From an uncultured Collinsella sp. (GTDB lineage Bacteria > Actinomycetota > Coriobacteriia > Coriobacteriales > Coriobacteriaceae): 38,761 bases of DNA. The stretch is taken from assembly GCA_900551815.1 (NCBI GenBank), contig URXE01000014.1, forward strand, positions 1 to 38,761, written 5' to 3'. Under the pieces are notes generated by a model, which was not told where the DNA came from, ran no database searches, and saw only the letters and a list, made by a program, of their open reading frames with translations. Shown here piece after piece: positions 25,157-33,496 of the stretch (the stretch's first letter is position 1; each line of letters opens with the position of its first letter). The translations under genes and the position numbers were made by a program.

Positions 25157-26374
25157 ATGGATAGCGATGCCAAGCTGAACATCTTGATCGAGGCCTTGGC
25201 TGCTGCCGGGGCCTCGGCGTTGGCAATCGATGGGCATGGACGCGTGGCAATTTCGACCATGGATGATGTCGCACTCGAGCAAGATGTCGCGGCATTTGTC
25301 GCCGAGCGCCTGGGGCGCGTGGGCAATGGCATGCGTCTGGTGATGGGGCATGCGGGAGGGCGCTTGAGCCTCACGGTGCGTCCGGTCGCCAAGGAATACG
25401 GCGCGCTTTGGGTGGTCGTGGTCCGCGAGGTGCACGGTGTGGCGGCACACGCGGGTATTGAGTGGCTTAACGCGGATGAAGTCGAAGCGCGCTACGAGGC
25501 AAGCGCGTACGGCATTGTCGAGGGTGCCGCTGCGGTCGCTGGTCCCGTCTGCGAAAGCTATGCCCGCGGCGTGCCCCTCATGTTGGAGGGCGAGCTGGGT
25601 GCCGGCCAGGCAGAGATTGCAAAACGCCTCTATCTGGATGGGCCTTATGCTGACGAACCCTTTGTGTCCGTGGCACTTGACGAGCTCACGGATCGCGGCT
25701 GGCGCCATCTGCTCAAAAGCTCGGAATCGCCGCTGTTCCAGGCAGGGCTGACCCTTTGTATTGGCGGCTGGCATGCACTTTCGCCGCAGCGTCTGCGCGA
25801 GCTTGTCTCCACGATGACCGACACGGCGCTGGCCGCGCGTTGCCATGTGGTTCTGACGGCAAACGATATGCCGGGCGGTGGCGAAAGCGATCAGGCCGCT
25901 TTTGTAACCGAGCGCCTAGCGTGCGCAGTAAGTGTGGCGCCTGCGATTGCCGAGCAGGGTGGCGCATCGAAAAAGGTTGCGCGGTATTTGTCATATCTGT
26001 CAGATGTCTTTGGAGCTGCCGCTCCGAGTATGTCCAAGGAGGCCGCCTCGACGCTCAACGGCTATCGCTGGCCACGCAACTATCTGCAGCTTCGCGAGGT
26101 CTCGGAACGACTCTATATATTAGTAGGGTCGGGTGTGGCGGATCGCGCGGTGGCGGAGGAGGTGCTCGCCCAGGAGGATGTCATCAAAACCGCAACCTTT
26201 GGCGCTCCGACGCTCGACAGCGACCTGTATATCCTGCGCCCGCTGGCCGATACCGAACGCGACATCGCGCGGCTGGTCGTAGGCTACCTTCAGGGTAACC
26301 GGACCCGCGCTGCCGAGGTGCTGGGAATAAGCCGCACGACCCTGTGGCGCTTGCTGAAGGACGACGACCGCTGA
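25157..26374 (+). CDS. enhancer-binding-protein-like regulator with degenerate AAA+ domain and Fis-type HTH
   Basis: This 405-residue protein has the layout of sigma-54 activators. A sensory N-terminus (about 1-125) is followed by an AAA+-like core (about 125-325) and a C-terminal Fis HTH ending TRAAEVLGISRTTLWRLLK. The core still shows YRWPRNYLQLREV (WPxN at 305-308). The Walker A position reads GELGAGQA (145-152), lacking the Lys. The Walker B position reads TLCIGGW without acidic residues. No GAFTGA loop is seen. ATP hydrolysis and sigma-54 remodelling are therefore unlikely, and it probably acts as a plain DNA-binding regulator. Its targets are unknown. Confidence 0.75.
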   Translation: MDSDAKLNILIEALAAAGASALAIDGHGRVAISTMDDVALEQDVAAFVAERLGRVGNGMRLVMGHAGGRLSLTVRPVAKEYGALWVVVVREVHGVAAHAGIEWLNADEVEARYEASAYGIVEGAAAVAGPVCESYARGVPLMLEGELGAGQAEIAKRLYLDGPYADEPFVSVALDELTDRGWRHLLKSSESPLFQAGLTLCIGGWHALSPQRLRELVSTMTDTALAARCHVVLTANDMPGGGESDQAAFVTERLACAVSVAPAIAEQGGASKKVARYLSYLSDVFGAAAPSMSKEAASTLNGYRWPRNYLQLREVSERLYILVGSGVADRAVAEEVLAQEDVIKTATFGAPTLDSDLYILRPLADTERDIARLVVGYLQGNRTRAAEVLGISRTTLWRLLKDDDR

Positions 26375-26458
26375 GCGAGGCGCCCGTGACCGCGTGCGGC
26401 GCGTGTGCTACAGTCCAAAGCAGTAATGTTTCGATTGTGTTACGGCGTGCGGGGGCGT

Positions 26459-27043
26459 ATGGCGGAGACTTCAAAACCAAACCGGAATAGACGGGGCGCG
26501 GCTCCAGTTAACCGCCGCACGACGTCCCGGACGTGGGGCAAGCACGCGTCGGGGTTCGACGGTTCGTTCAAGCGCACCAAATACGGCTATCCTTCGGCAA
26601 GCGCTCGTTTGGCCATGCAGGCCGAGTCGTCGCTGCGGGGACGCAAGCGCGTGGTGGGCTCTAAGCTCAAGCACGACGGAACGCTGGGCTATATCAGCCG
26701 CGGTGCGGCTCGCCGCAGTGGGCTCAATCCCGCTGGGTGGCATCGTTACGTGCCGATTGCAGTTGTTGTTGCGGTGGCTGTCATCGCACTTGCCGCACTC
26801 GGCTACGCTGGCGGCGGGGCCAATCTGGACGCAATGTTTAAGTCGCCCGAGCTCGCGCATGCCGGCACGGAGCTTGTCGAGGGCGCTCAGGCACAGACGG
26901 GCGTGGCTCCTCAGCGCGGTATTGTTGCCGCTGCCGCAACGATCGCCGACGCCCAAAAGGGCGAGGACGCGGACAGCGAGGATAGCGAAACCGGTGCAAA
27001 CGGCGTGGATTCGCAGGTCACGCCCGTGACGCAAGGCCAATAA
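26459..27043 (+). CDS. hypothetical single-pass membrane protein
   Basis: This 194-residue protein is of no recognised family. The N-terminal ~95 residues are strongly basic (NRNRRG, RKRVVGSKLKH). One transmembrane segment (about 97-117, VPIAVVVAVAVIALAALGYAGGG) leads to an Ala/Gly/Glu-rich acidic tail expected outside the cell. The frame is open from 26405, but CGGGGGCG before ATG 26459 gives the more credible start. It precedes the secreted SPATG protein by 161 bases and may belong to the same surface cluster, though a strong promoter lies between them. Confidence 0.7.
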   Translation: MAETSKPNRNRRGAAPVNRRTTSRTWGKHASGFDGSFKRTKYGYPSASARLAMQAESSLRGRKRVVGSKLKHDGTLGYISRGAARRSGLNPAGWHRYVPIAVVVAVAVIALAALGYAGGGANLDAMFKSPELAHAGTELVEGAQAQTGVAPQRGIVAAAATIADAQKGEDADSEDSETGANGVDSQVTPVTQGQ

Positions 27044-27127
27044 GTCACAGAACCATCACACTAAGTCGCTGTTTGGGGCCAATGAGTGAGCAAAAAAAGC
27101 AGCAATGTTGTTTCATATGGAACTCAT

Positions 27128-27157
27128 TAGTCACAATTTGTAAAAAAGGGCTATACT
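27128..27157 (+). promoter_or_regulatory. promoter of the SPATG surface protein
   Basis: TAGTCA (27128-27133) and TATACT (27152-27157) are 18 bases apart, with an A-rich spacer end. The box lies 48 bases before the start codon. Confidence 0.6.
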
Positions 27158-27204
27158 ACTAGGCACTTAAAGGTCCACAAGCTGCAAGTTGAGGAGTACC
27201 TAAC

Positions 27205-27768
27205 ATGAAGAAGAGATTCATGGCAGCACTGGGCGTTCTCGCTCTTGCCCTGGCTCTGCCCGTGGCTGCTTTCGCCGCCCCGAGCCCTGCCAACACCACC
27301 GCCACCGGCGCCAACAACGTGACCGCCAGCGTTAACAACGCTAACGTCAAGGTTGCTTCCACCACCAAGAACGCCGAGGGCACCCCTGCCAACGCCAACG
27401 TGGTCGCTTCCTTTGAGATCACCGAGACCGTCGAGGGTACCGTTTCTGAGTCCAACCCGCTGACCGTCACCTTCACCCTTGGCAAGGCTTACGCCAACGC
27501 CAAGGTTACCGTCTATGTCCAGCACAACGACGGTAGCAAGGAGACCCTGAACCTCACTGCCGACAACAACGGCAATGTTACCTTTAAGGTTTCCAAGCTC
27601 TCCATCTACACCATCGTGGCCGAGAAGACCGCTGCTGGCGCTGCTACCACCGACAACGGTGCTAAGTCCCCGGCTACCGGCGTGAACACCACCGCTGTTG
27701 CCGCTGTGGCTGCTGTTGCCGCTGCTGGCGCTGCCTGCGCTTTTGTTGCTCTTCGCAAGAACAACTAG
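27205..27768 (+). CDS. secreted surface protein with SPATG sorting signal
   Basis: This 187-residue protein has a classical signal peptide (MKKRF, a hydrophobic core to ~22, cleavage near AFA-AP at 24). The mature part is Asn/Thr/Ala/Val-rich and probably beta-structured. The C-terminus has KSPATG (residues 154-159), then about 20 Ala/Val-rich hydrophobic residues and RKNN, the classic layout of a sortase substrate. SPxTG-type motifs are known substrates of the class B sortase of Clostridioides difficile, and a class B sortase gene is next. Uniform C-ending codons suggest high expression. GAGGAG lies upstream and a strong terminator follows. The fold and ligand are unknown. Confidence 0.85.
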   Translation: MKKRFMAALGVLALALALPVAAFAAPSPANTTATGANNVTASVNNANVKVASTTKNAEGTPANANVVASFEITETVEGTVSESNPLTVTFTLGKAYANAKVTVYVQHNDGSKETLNLTADNNGNVTFKVSKLSIYTIVAEKTAAGAATTDNGAKSPATGVNTTAVAAVAAVAAAGAACAFVALRKNN

Positions 27769-27797
27769 CACACATACGGTTTCAACCGTAAGATTTG

Positions 27798-27828
27798 AGG
27801 ACCCGTACTTGTGCGGGTCCTTTTTTTG
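27798..27828 (+). terminator. strong terminator after the SPATG protein
   Basis: GGACCCG (27799-27805) pairs with CGGGTCC (27814-27820), followed by seven T. A small palindrome, TACGGTT-TC-AACCGTA (27775-27790), precedes it. It should isolate the abundant surface-protein mRNA from the sortase gene. Confidence 0.93.
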
Positions 27829-27854
27829 GCCGATTTACAGGGTAAGGGAACACC

Positions 27855-28673
27855 ATGGCACAGCAGCCGCAGGGCAAGCATATGGAAGTTAAGCATATGG
27901 GCGACTCGGACAAAAAGCGTCGCGCCACGATACTCAAGGGCGTTTTCGTAGTGTTGTTGCTGGTCGCAGTCGGCTGCGGCGGCTACGTGCTCTATATGAA
28001 TCATCTAGAGCAGCAGCGCGCCGAGGAGATGAGTGCAACAGGCAAGCCCGCCACGAAGGTCGAATCAAAGGGCAAGGAGCTGCCGGACAACCCCATCGAC
28101 TTTGCACCGCTCATTCAAGAGAATGCCGATATCTATGCGTGGCTCTACATTCCGGGTGCGGATATCAACACGCCCTTGCTGCAGAGCACGACGGACGACC
28201 TGTTTTATCTGGACCACGACAAGGACGGCAAGTACGACCCGTATGGCACAGCATTTAGCCAGATGGCAAACGCGCGCGACTTTAGCGATCCCGTCACGGT
28301 GATCTACGGCCATGTGAACGGCGGTGTGTTCCACAACTTGCATAACTTTGAGGACGCGGACTTCTTTAACGAGAACACCGAGTTCTATATCTACACGCCG
28401 GGCCATATTCTGAAGTACAAGATTGTCTCGGCCTATCAATATGACGATCGCCACATTCTCAACTCGTTTAACTTTGCCGACCCTGCCGTGCGCCAGGACT
28501 ACTTTAATTCGGTCTGTAATCCGGACGCATTGCTCAAAAATGTACGTGACGGCGTGACACTTGATGCAGATAGTAAGATTGTACAGTTGAGCACTTGCAT
28601 GCTCGATAGCTCGCAGGGCAACTCGCGCTATATTGTGAGCGGTGTGTTAACAAGCGACCAGGAGACAAAATAG
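27855..28673 (+). CDS. class B sortase
   Basis: This 272-residue membrane-anchored transpeptidase joins surface proteins to the cell wall. A transmembrane anchor lies at about residues 30-52. The catalytic triad is visible as His153 (VIYGHVN), Cys248 (QLSTCML) and Arg258 (NSRYIVSG). Features of class B are the long segment with DNPIDFAPLIQENADIYAWL and TPLLQSTTDDLFYLDHD. GGGAA lies before the ATG. It lies between its likely SPATG substrate and an LCP ligase; the LCP gene starts two bases after its stop, so they are one transcript. Confidence 0.93.
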   Translation: MAQQPQGKHMEVKHMGDSDKKRRATILKGVFVVLLLVAVGCGGYVLYMNHLEQQRAEEMSATGKPATKVESKGKELPDNPIDFAPLIQENADIYAWLYIPGADINTPLLQSTTDDLFYLDHDKDGKYDPYGTAFSQMANARDFSDPVTVIYGHVNGGVFHNLHNFEDADFFNENTEFYIYTPGHILKYKIVSAYQYDDRHILNSFNFADPAVRQDYFNSVCNPDALLKNVRDGVTLDADSKIVQLSTCMLDSSQGNSRYIVSGVLTSDQETK

Positions 28674-28675
28674 TC

Positions 28676-29953
28676 ATGAACCCCCGTGGCAAGCACTTTA
28701 TCGATGCGGTGGATCCCGACGAAAATCAAGTAAACAATCCCGAGCAGCAGGTTCGGGATGCGGCGGAGCCTGTCGAGCCTCAATGGGAGACCAAAGGCAC
28801 TCCGACACCTCAATCTGACGAAAAATCCCAGGGCAAGGCCGAGGCTCCGTCCGACGCATCGGCAAAGACCGATGAAGCTGCGGCGCAGCCTGTTGATGAG
28901 GTAGAGTGGCCTTCGCTTGATGAGGCGGGACCTCAGCGTCGTCGACGCTCCAAAGAGTCGATTAAGCGCATCAAGCGCCGCCGCCGTATCCGCACGCTGC
29001 TGATCGTGCTGCTCGTGATTGGTGCGGTTGCTGCTGCCGGCTGGGGCTTTGTGAATCACAGCGTGAACCAAGGCAAAAAGAAGATTGAGGAAAAGACCGA
29101 AAAGGTCATTAAGGCCAAGGGCGACACCATTACCTATAACGGCAAGAAGTATGCGCTCAACAAGCATATGGCCACGGTGGCGTTTATCGGCTTTGATGGC
29201 CGCAATAACGATGACGGCACCCAGAAGGGCCAGTCCGATACTGTGATGGTCGTAGCGCTTAATACCGACACGGGCGAGGCCCGCGGCATTATCATCCCGC
29301 GTGACAGCATGGTTGCCGTAGATACGTATTCCAATGGTTCGTTTGCCGGTCAGGTGACCGAGCAGCTGTGCTTGCAGTTTGCCTATGGCACCGATGGCGA
29401 CAACTCATCGGCACTGACGGCCGCCGCTGCCTCGCGCGTGCTCGATAACATTCCGGTCGACTATTACTACACGCTCAATATCGAGGGCGTGGCTCCCATT
29501 AATGACTCCATCGGCGGCGTGACGCTGGTGCCTACGCAGACTGTGCCGGGCACGTCGGTTGTCGAGGGCCAGGAGACCACGCTATTTGGTACAACGGCGG
29601 AAAAGTACGTGCAGTGGCGCGACACGACGAATCTGACGTCTTCGCTGGATCGCACAGCGCGCCAGGTGAGCTACGTGCAGGCGTTTGCATCGAAGGTGCT
29701 CAGCAGTGCCAAGAGCAACCCCGCCATGCTCATCAGCCTGTATCAGGCCATGGGCGACTATACGTGGACCAATTTGGGTCTCGATGAGTTCAGCTATCTA
29801 GCGACTACGATGCTCGAGCACGGCCTGACTTCGTTTGATGTCGTGACGCTGCAGGGCACCATGCAGCAGGGCGACACCTTCGCCGAGTTCTATCTGGACC
29901 AGGACAACGTAAAGCAAACAGTCGTCGATACCTTCTATCATCCAGTCGACTAG
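28676..29953 (+). CDS. LytR-CpsA-Psr (LCP) family ligase
   Basis: This 425-residue membrane protein is of the family that attaches glycopolymers to peptidoglycan. A long acidic/polar cytoplasmic N-terminus (~90 residues) is followed by a basic stretch (RRRRSKESIKRIKRRRRIR) and a transmembrane helix at about 107-126. The extracytoplasmic LCP domain has MATVAFIGFDGR, QSDTVMVVALNTDTGEARG and IIIPRDSMV, where the Arg and Asp are the family's phosphate- and metal-contacting residues. It begins two bases after the sortase stop, with GGAG inside the sortase end. A palindromic repeat follows the stop. Confidence 0.9.
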   Translation: MNPRGKHFIDAVDPDENQVNNPEQQVRDAAEPVEPQWETKGTPTPQSDEKSQGKAEAPSDASAKTDEAAAQPVDEVEWPSLDEAGPQRRRRSKESIKRIKRRRRIRTLLIVLLVIGAVAAAGWGFVNHSVNQGKKKIEEKTEKVIKAKGDTITYNGKKYALNKHMATVAFIGFDGRNNDDGTQKGQSDTVMVVALNTDTGEARGIIIPRDSMVAVDTYSNGSFAGQVTEQLCLQFAYGTDGDNSSALTAAAASRVLDNIPVDYYYTLNIEGVAPINDSIGGVTLVPTQTVPGTSVVEGQETTLFGTTAEKYVQWRDTTNLTSSLDRTARQVSYVQAFASKVLSSAKSNPAMLISLYQAMGDYTWTNLGLDEFSYLATTMLEHGLTSFDVVTLQGTMQQGDTFAEFYLDQDNVKQTVVDTFYHPVD

Positions 29954-29956
29954 ATT

Positions 29957-29984
29957 GTTCCGCCGTTCGTTAGAACGGCGGAAC
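29957..29984. repeat. GTTCCGCCGTTC hairpin, full copy
   Basis: GTTCCGCCGTTC (29957-29968) and GAACGGCGGAAC (29973-29984) are perfect 12-bp arms with a GTTA loop, three bases after the LCP stop and three before the nitroreductase stop. The loop is the reverse complement of the TAAC loop at 12954, so the copy is in the opposite orientation. It may act as a terminator for both converging genes, though there is no clear T tract. Confidence 0.85.
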
Positions 29985-29987
29985 TAA

Positions 29988-30509
29988 TTACCCGACGTAC
30001 ACCACGTTGTTGCGGCGCGGCTTTGCCTCGGGGAGTGCGTCCTCGGCGTAGCCCAGAATGCAGTTGCCCACACCGCGCAGGCTTCCGTCGGCAGGCAGAC
30101 CCCACTTGGCCAGCAGTTTCAGTCCCTCGGGTGAGTCAAAGACCTCGTGCGCGCGGTGGATCCAACACGAATCGACGCCCAGCGCATAGGCTGCGTTGAG
30201 CAGGTTGCCCATGGCGAGCGAGCCGTCTTCCAGGTACGTGGGCACGCTGCGGTCGACGAGCACCACCACAACGGTCTTGGCGCCGTAGAAGGGATCTCCC
30301 TCGCTGCCCATAACTTGGGCGTTGAGCTGCGAGAGGCGCTCGACGGTTGCGGGGTCGGTAACGGCGACGAACGTGACCGGCTGGCGTCCCATGCCGCTCG
30401 GCGCGTACTGGCCGGCTTCGATAATGCGTGCGAGCTTCTCGGCCTCGACAGGGCGATCGCTGTATTTGCGGCAGCTGCGGCGGTGGATGAGTGCTTCGAT
30501 GGTCTCCAT
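29988..30509 (-). CDS. nitroreductase-family protein
   Basis: This 173-residue flavin-dependent oxidoreductase reduces nitro groups, quinones or similar substrates using NAD(P)H. The FMN-binding start HRRSCRKYSDRPVEAEKLARI is typical, followed by AGQYAPSGMGRQP. Later comes ALGVDSCWIHRAHEVF, where family members contact the flavin, and VGNCILGYAED near the end. The frame is open for 31 codons more upstream, but AGGAGG just before ATG 30509 fixes the start. It is monocistronic. Confidence 0.92.
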   Translation of the reverse strand: METIEALIHRRSCRKYSDRPVEAEKLARIIEAGQYAPSGMGRQPVTFVAVTDPATVERLSQLNAQVMGSEGDPFYGAKTVVVVLVDRSVPTYLEDGSLAMGNLLNAAYALGVDSCWIHRAHEVFDSPEGLKLLAKWGLPADGSLRGVGNCILGYAEDALPEAKPRRNNVVYVG

Positions 30510-30588
30510 GGGTCCTCCTGACGTTGGTTTCGATGCCTCGTTCTTACCCGCCGAACCAAAACCGTAATCGCGCAGTCGGCCCCAAACA

Positions 30589-30782
30589 ATGCAAACTACC
30601 AAGTGGAAAAGTTGGTTTGCATAAAACTTCAGCCAGAATGTGATAAACCGGTGGGATGGTTAAACGTTTTATCCCGTCTACCCTGCGGTTTTTTACCACT
30701 TGCCTAAATGATGCGCGCATAAGCTCTGATAAAGGTTTTACTAAAGGAGCACCAACGTTTATCAACGCGCCATGGTGGCGCG
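30589..30782. promoter_or_regulatory. divergent control region, nitroreductase and small protein
   Basis: This 291-base gap has ATGCAAAC (30589-30596) / GTTTGCAT (30615-30622) as an inverted repeat. GATAAA/TTTATC-type motifs recur four times between about 30650 and 30765. A perfect hairpin CGCGCCA-TGG-TGGCGCG (30766-30782) ends six bases before the AGGAGG of the next gene, so it could affect translation initiation. No regulator can be named. Confidence 0.4.
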
Positions 30783-30800
30783 GGGCCAGGAGGTAACATC

Positions 30801-31091
30801 ATGTTCCAGGCTGGAGATGTCGTCGAGACCGACTTCGAAGGATTTCTGAAGCTGCTGCGTTCCAAGACGCGCGCTTTCGTGTCGATTAACGATCACGAGT
30901 ACTACATCACGCACACCGATGGCTATTGGCGTGTCCAGGATTGCGAGGCCCTCAACGATAAGGGCCACTTTACTGACTGCTCCGAGCTGGTCAACACGGT
31001 CTGCGAGGTCGTCGAACTGCCGTGGATCTGCGGCAAGAGCCTGCACGACAGCTTCTCGGGCGCCACGGTCTACGAGGCCGTCGCTGCTTAA
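30801..31091 (+). CDS. small hypothetical protein
   Basis: This 96-residue soluble protein is of no recognised family. It is rich in aromatic and acidic residues (NDHEYYITHTDGYWRVQD) and has four Cys (CEALNDKGHFTDC, VC, IC). Their spacing does not match a zinc motif I know. AGGAGG seven bases before the ATG and a strong terminator 26 bases after the stop show that it is a genuine independent unit. Its promoter region has several palindromes. Confidence 0.8.
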   Translation: MFQAGDVVETDFEGFLKLLRSKTRAFVSINDHEYYITHTDGYWRVQDCEALNDKGHFTDCSELVNTVCEVVELPWICGKSLHDSFSGATVYEAVAA

Positions 31092-31117
31092 CAGCCAACA
31101 CTCGATATTCTCTCGCA

Positions 31118-31152
31118 ACCGCCGGCGCCGCCCCCGCGCCGGCGGTCTTTTT
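31118..31152 (+). terminator. terminator after the small protein
   Basis: ACCGCCGGCGC (31118-31128) pairs with GCGCCGGCGGT (31136-31146), followed by CTTTTTTG. Confidence 0.95.
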
Positions 31153-31195
31153 TGTCGATATGCTTATGTAGAGCCGACCATAAACAACGAGCTTA

Positions 31196-31254
31196 TTGAC
31201 GATAGTCAAAACTCGGACTAATGTAGAGATATAAATTGGTCAAAACTCGGACTA
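31196..31254 (+). promoter_or_regulatory. marR promoter with duplicated operator
   Basis: TTGACG (31196-31201) and TAATGT (31219-31224) with 17-base spacing form a good promoter. The 18-base sequence TAGTCAAAACTCGGACTA (31203-31220) fills the spacer. It recurs as TGGTCAAAACTCGGACTA at 31237-31254, 34 bp downstream. Each has TAGTC/GACTA-type half sites, as expected of MarR dimer operators. Confidence 0.7.
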
Positions 31255-31270
31255 TCGAATGGTGGGAGAG

Positions 31271-31771
31271 ATGAATAGTGCAGTTAGCCTGGTCGATTTC
31301 GACCGGATGCTCAACGGGCTTGACCGTATCTATTCGGAGTTCGCGCGTACCTGCGGTCTTTCGGACTGCGCCTACTGGATGCTCGTCGACACGAGTGCAG
31401 CGGGCGGAAGCGTTGCCGTGAGTCGGCTGACGAGTGAATGGTTCTACAGCAAACAGACCATCAATTCGGCGATCAAGACGCTTAGGGCGCGAGGGCTTGC
31501 GACGTTGGAGTTTGCCGAGGGCAGTCGTAAGAACAAGGTTGTGCGACTGACCGAAGAAGGCGTGCGGTTTGCCAGGCGCTACGCGTTGCCGGCGCAAAAA
31601 GCCGAGCAACAGGCATTCGAGGCGCTCGAGCCGTGGGAACAGCGCGAGATCATGCGCTTGGTCGGTAAGTTCTCCCATGTTCTGAACGAAGAGTGCGAGG
31701 CATTTAAACGGCAAGTGGCCGCCGAGAACGAGGCTGACGATAAGGGCGAGGGGGACACATGCGACTCTTAA
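31271..31771 (+). CDS. MarR-family transcriptional regulator
   Basis: This 166-residue winged-HTH protein has the recognition region VSRLTSEWFYSKQTINSAIKTLRARGLATLEF and the wing SRKNKVVRLTEEG, followed by a helical dimerisation end. Such proteins typically repress an adjacent drug exporter until a ligand binds. The ATG at 31271 is preceded closely by GGGAG; an in-frame ATG at 31259 has no RBS. Its end overlaps the start of the first ABC exporter gene by 13 bases. Two operator copies sit in its promoter, so it very likely controls itself and both exporter genes. Confidence 0.93.
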   Translation: MNSAVSLVDFDRMLNGLDRIYSEFARTCGLSDCAYWMLVDTSAAGGSVAVSRLTSEWFYSKQTINSAIKTLRARGLATLEFAEGSRKNKVVRLTEEGVRFARRYALPAQKAEQQAFEALEPWEQREIMRLVGKFSHVLNEECEAFKRQVAAENEADDKGEGDTCDS

Positions 31772-33495
31772 TGAGGTTTATGAGGCCGTATCGCGGTCTG
31801 ATTGCGGTGACGCTGTTTGCGGTGCTGATAGATAACGTCGGTACGCTGCTGGTCCCCACGATGCTGGCGAACATGGTCAACACCGGTATTACCACGGGCG
31901 ATGTCGACTATATTTTACGCAACGGCCTGTACATGCTTATCGCGACCGGCATGGCCAGCGGCGGCACGGTGCTGGGCTGCTATCTTTCGGCGCGCCTGGC
32001 CGCCAACGTGGCCTGCGATATCCGCAATGCCGTGTACGACAAGTCGCTCGAACTCGCGGCCAGCGACTTTGAGCGCTTTGGCACGGGTTCGATGATTACG
32101 CGCTCGCTCAACGACATCAACGTGATTCAGCAAGCGATTCTGCAGACGATTCAGCTGGTGCTGCCGGTACCGTTCTTGGCCGTGGCGGGCATCATCTTTG
32201 CCTGGTTTATCGATCCCGCCATGGGCACGCTGCTGGGCGTGGTCGTTGCGATCGTGCTGGTGGCGGCGGTCTTTACCGTTGCCAACGCCGCGCCGATCTT
32301 TAAGCGCCTGCAGAGCTTTATCGACCGCATGAACGTGGTGCTGCGCGAGAATATCGTGGGCGTGCGCGTCATCCGCGCATTTAACAAGGAGCGCCACGAG
32401 GAGCAGCGCCTGGACGAGGTGTTTAGCGATTACGCAGCCAATGCCATCAAGGTCAACCACCTGTTTGTGGGTCTCGACAGTTCCAGCTTCTTTTTGATGA
32501 ACATCGCCGAGGTGGCGGTGCTGTGGGTGGGCGGCAACCGCGTGGGTGTCCATGCCATGCAGATCGGCAGCATCTCGGCCGTGCTGGAGTACGCGATCCT
32601 GATCCTGTTCTTTGTGATGATGGCGCAGATGGTGATTCTGACGCTTCCGCGCGCCGCGGCGTGTCTCAACCGCGCGCAACAGGTGCTCGAAATCGAGCCG
32701 AGCATCGTGGACGGCAAGCGCACGCTGGACACGTGCGCGGCGGAGCCTGTTGACGGTGCCGATGCGGTTGCCGTGTTCGACCATATGTCGTTCCGTTTTG
32801 ACGATGCCGACGAGGACACCCTGTGCGACCTGAGCTTTGCCTGTCGCCGTGGCCGGACCACGGCGATTGTAGGCTCGACGGGTTCGGGCAAGTCGACGGT
32901 GGCCAAGCTCTTGCTTCGCTTCCACGATGCCACGAAGGGCACCATTCGACTGAACGGCATCGATCTGCGCGACCTTTCGCAAGACGACATCCGCGGGCAT
33001 ATCGCTTACGTGCCGCAGAAGGCGTGGCTGTTCTCGGGTACGGTGGCGAGCAACCTGCGCTTTGGCAACGAGGGCGCGACCGAGGCTGACATGCTCCATG
33101 CGCTGGAGGTTGCCCAGAGCACCTTTGTGCTCGATCAGCCCCAGGGGCTCGATACTCCGGTATCCCAGGGCGGCACGAACTTCTCGGGCGGTCAGCGCCA
33201 GCGCCTGGCGATCGCCCGCGCACTCATGAAGCATGCCGATCTATATATCTTCGATGACAGTTTTTCGGCCCTGGACTTTAAGACCGATGCCGCCCTGCGC
33301 CATGCGCTGCAGGACGAGACGCGCGATTCCGCGGTGCTCATCATCGCGCAACGTATCTCGACTATTTTGCATGCCGATCAGATCGTGGTGCTCAAAGACG
33401 GCGAGATCGTGGGCCTAGGCACGCACGACGAGCTCATGGAAACCTGCGAGGTGTACCGCGCTATCGCGGAATCGCAGATGAAGGGAGGTGAGTAG
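31759..33495 (+). CDS. ABC exporter subunit 1 (permease-ATPase), degenerate site
   Basis: This 578-residue half-transporter has a six-helix membrane domain (about 1-310) fused to an ATPase. It has Walker A GSTGSGKST (372-380), the signature FSGGQRQRLAIARAL, and Walker B LYIFDDSFSALD from residue 495. Asp500 replaces the catalytic Glu, which is the pattern of the degenerate subunit of heterodimeric exporters such as TM287/288 or LmrCD. Start ATG 31759 lies within the marR 3' end after GAGGGGG. The partner gene begins one base after its stop. The substrate is unknown and is probably a toxic compound, given the MarR control. Confidence 0.93.
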   Translation: MRLLMRFMRPYRGLIAVTLFAVLIDNVGTLLVPTMLANMVNTGITTGDVDYILRNGLYMLIATGMASGGTVLGCYLSARLAANVACDIRNAVYDKSLELAASDFERFGTGSMITRSLNDINVIQQAILQTIQLVLPVPFLAVAGIIFAWFIDPAMGTLLGVVVAIVLVAAVFTVANAAPIFKRLQSFIDRMNVVLRENIVGVRVIRAFNKERHEEQRLDEVFSDYAANAIKVNHLFVGLDSSSFFLMNIAEVAVLWVGGNRVGVHAMQIGSISAVLEYAILILFFVMMAQMVILTLPRAAACLNRAQQVLEIEPSIVDGKRTLDTCAAEPVDGADAVAVFDHMSFRFDDADEDTLCDLSFACRRGRTTAIVGSTGSGKSTVAKLLLRFHDATKGTIRLNGIDLRDLSQDDIRGHIAYVPQKAWLFSGTVASNLRFGNEGATEADMLHALEVAQSTFVLDQPQGLDTPVSQGGTNFSGGQRQRLAIARALMKHADLYIFDDSFSALDFKTDAALRHALQDETRDSAVLIIAQRISTILHADQIVVLKDGEIVGLGTHDELMETCEVYRAIAESQMKGGE

Positions 33496-33496
33496 C

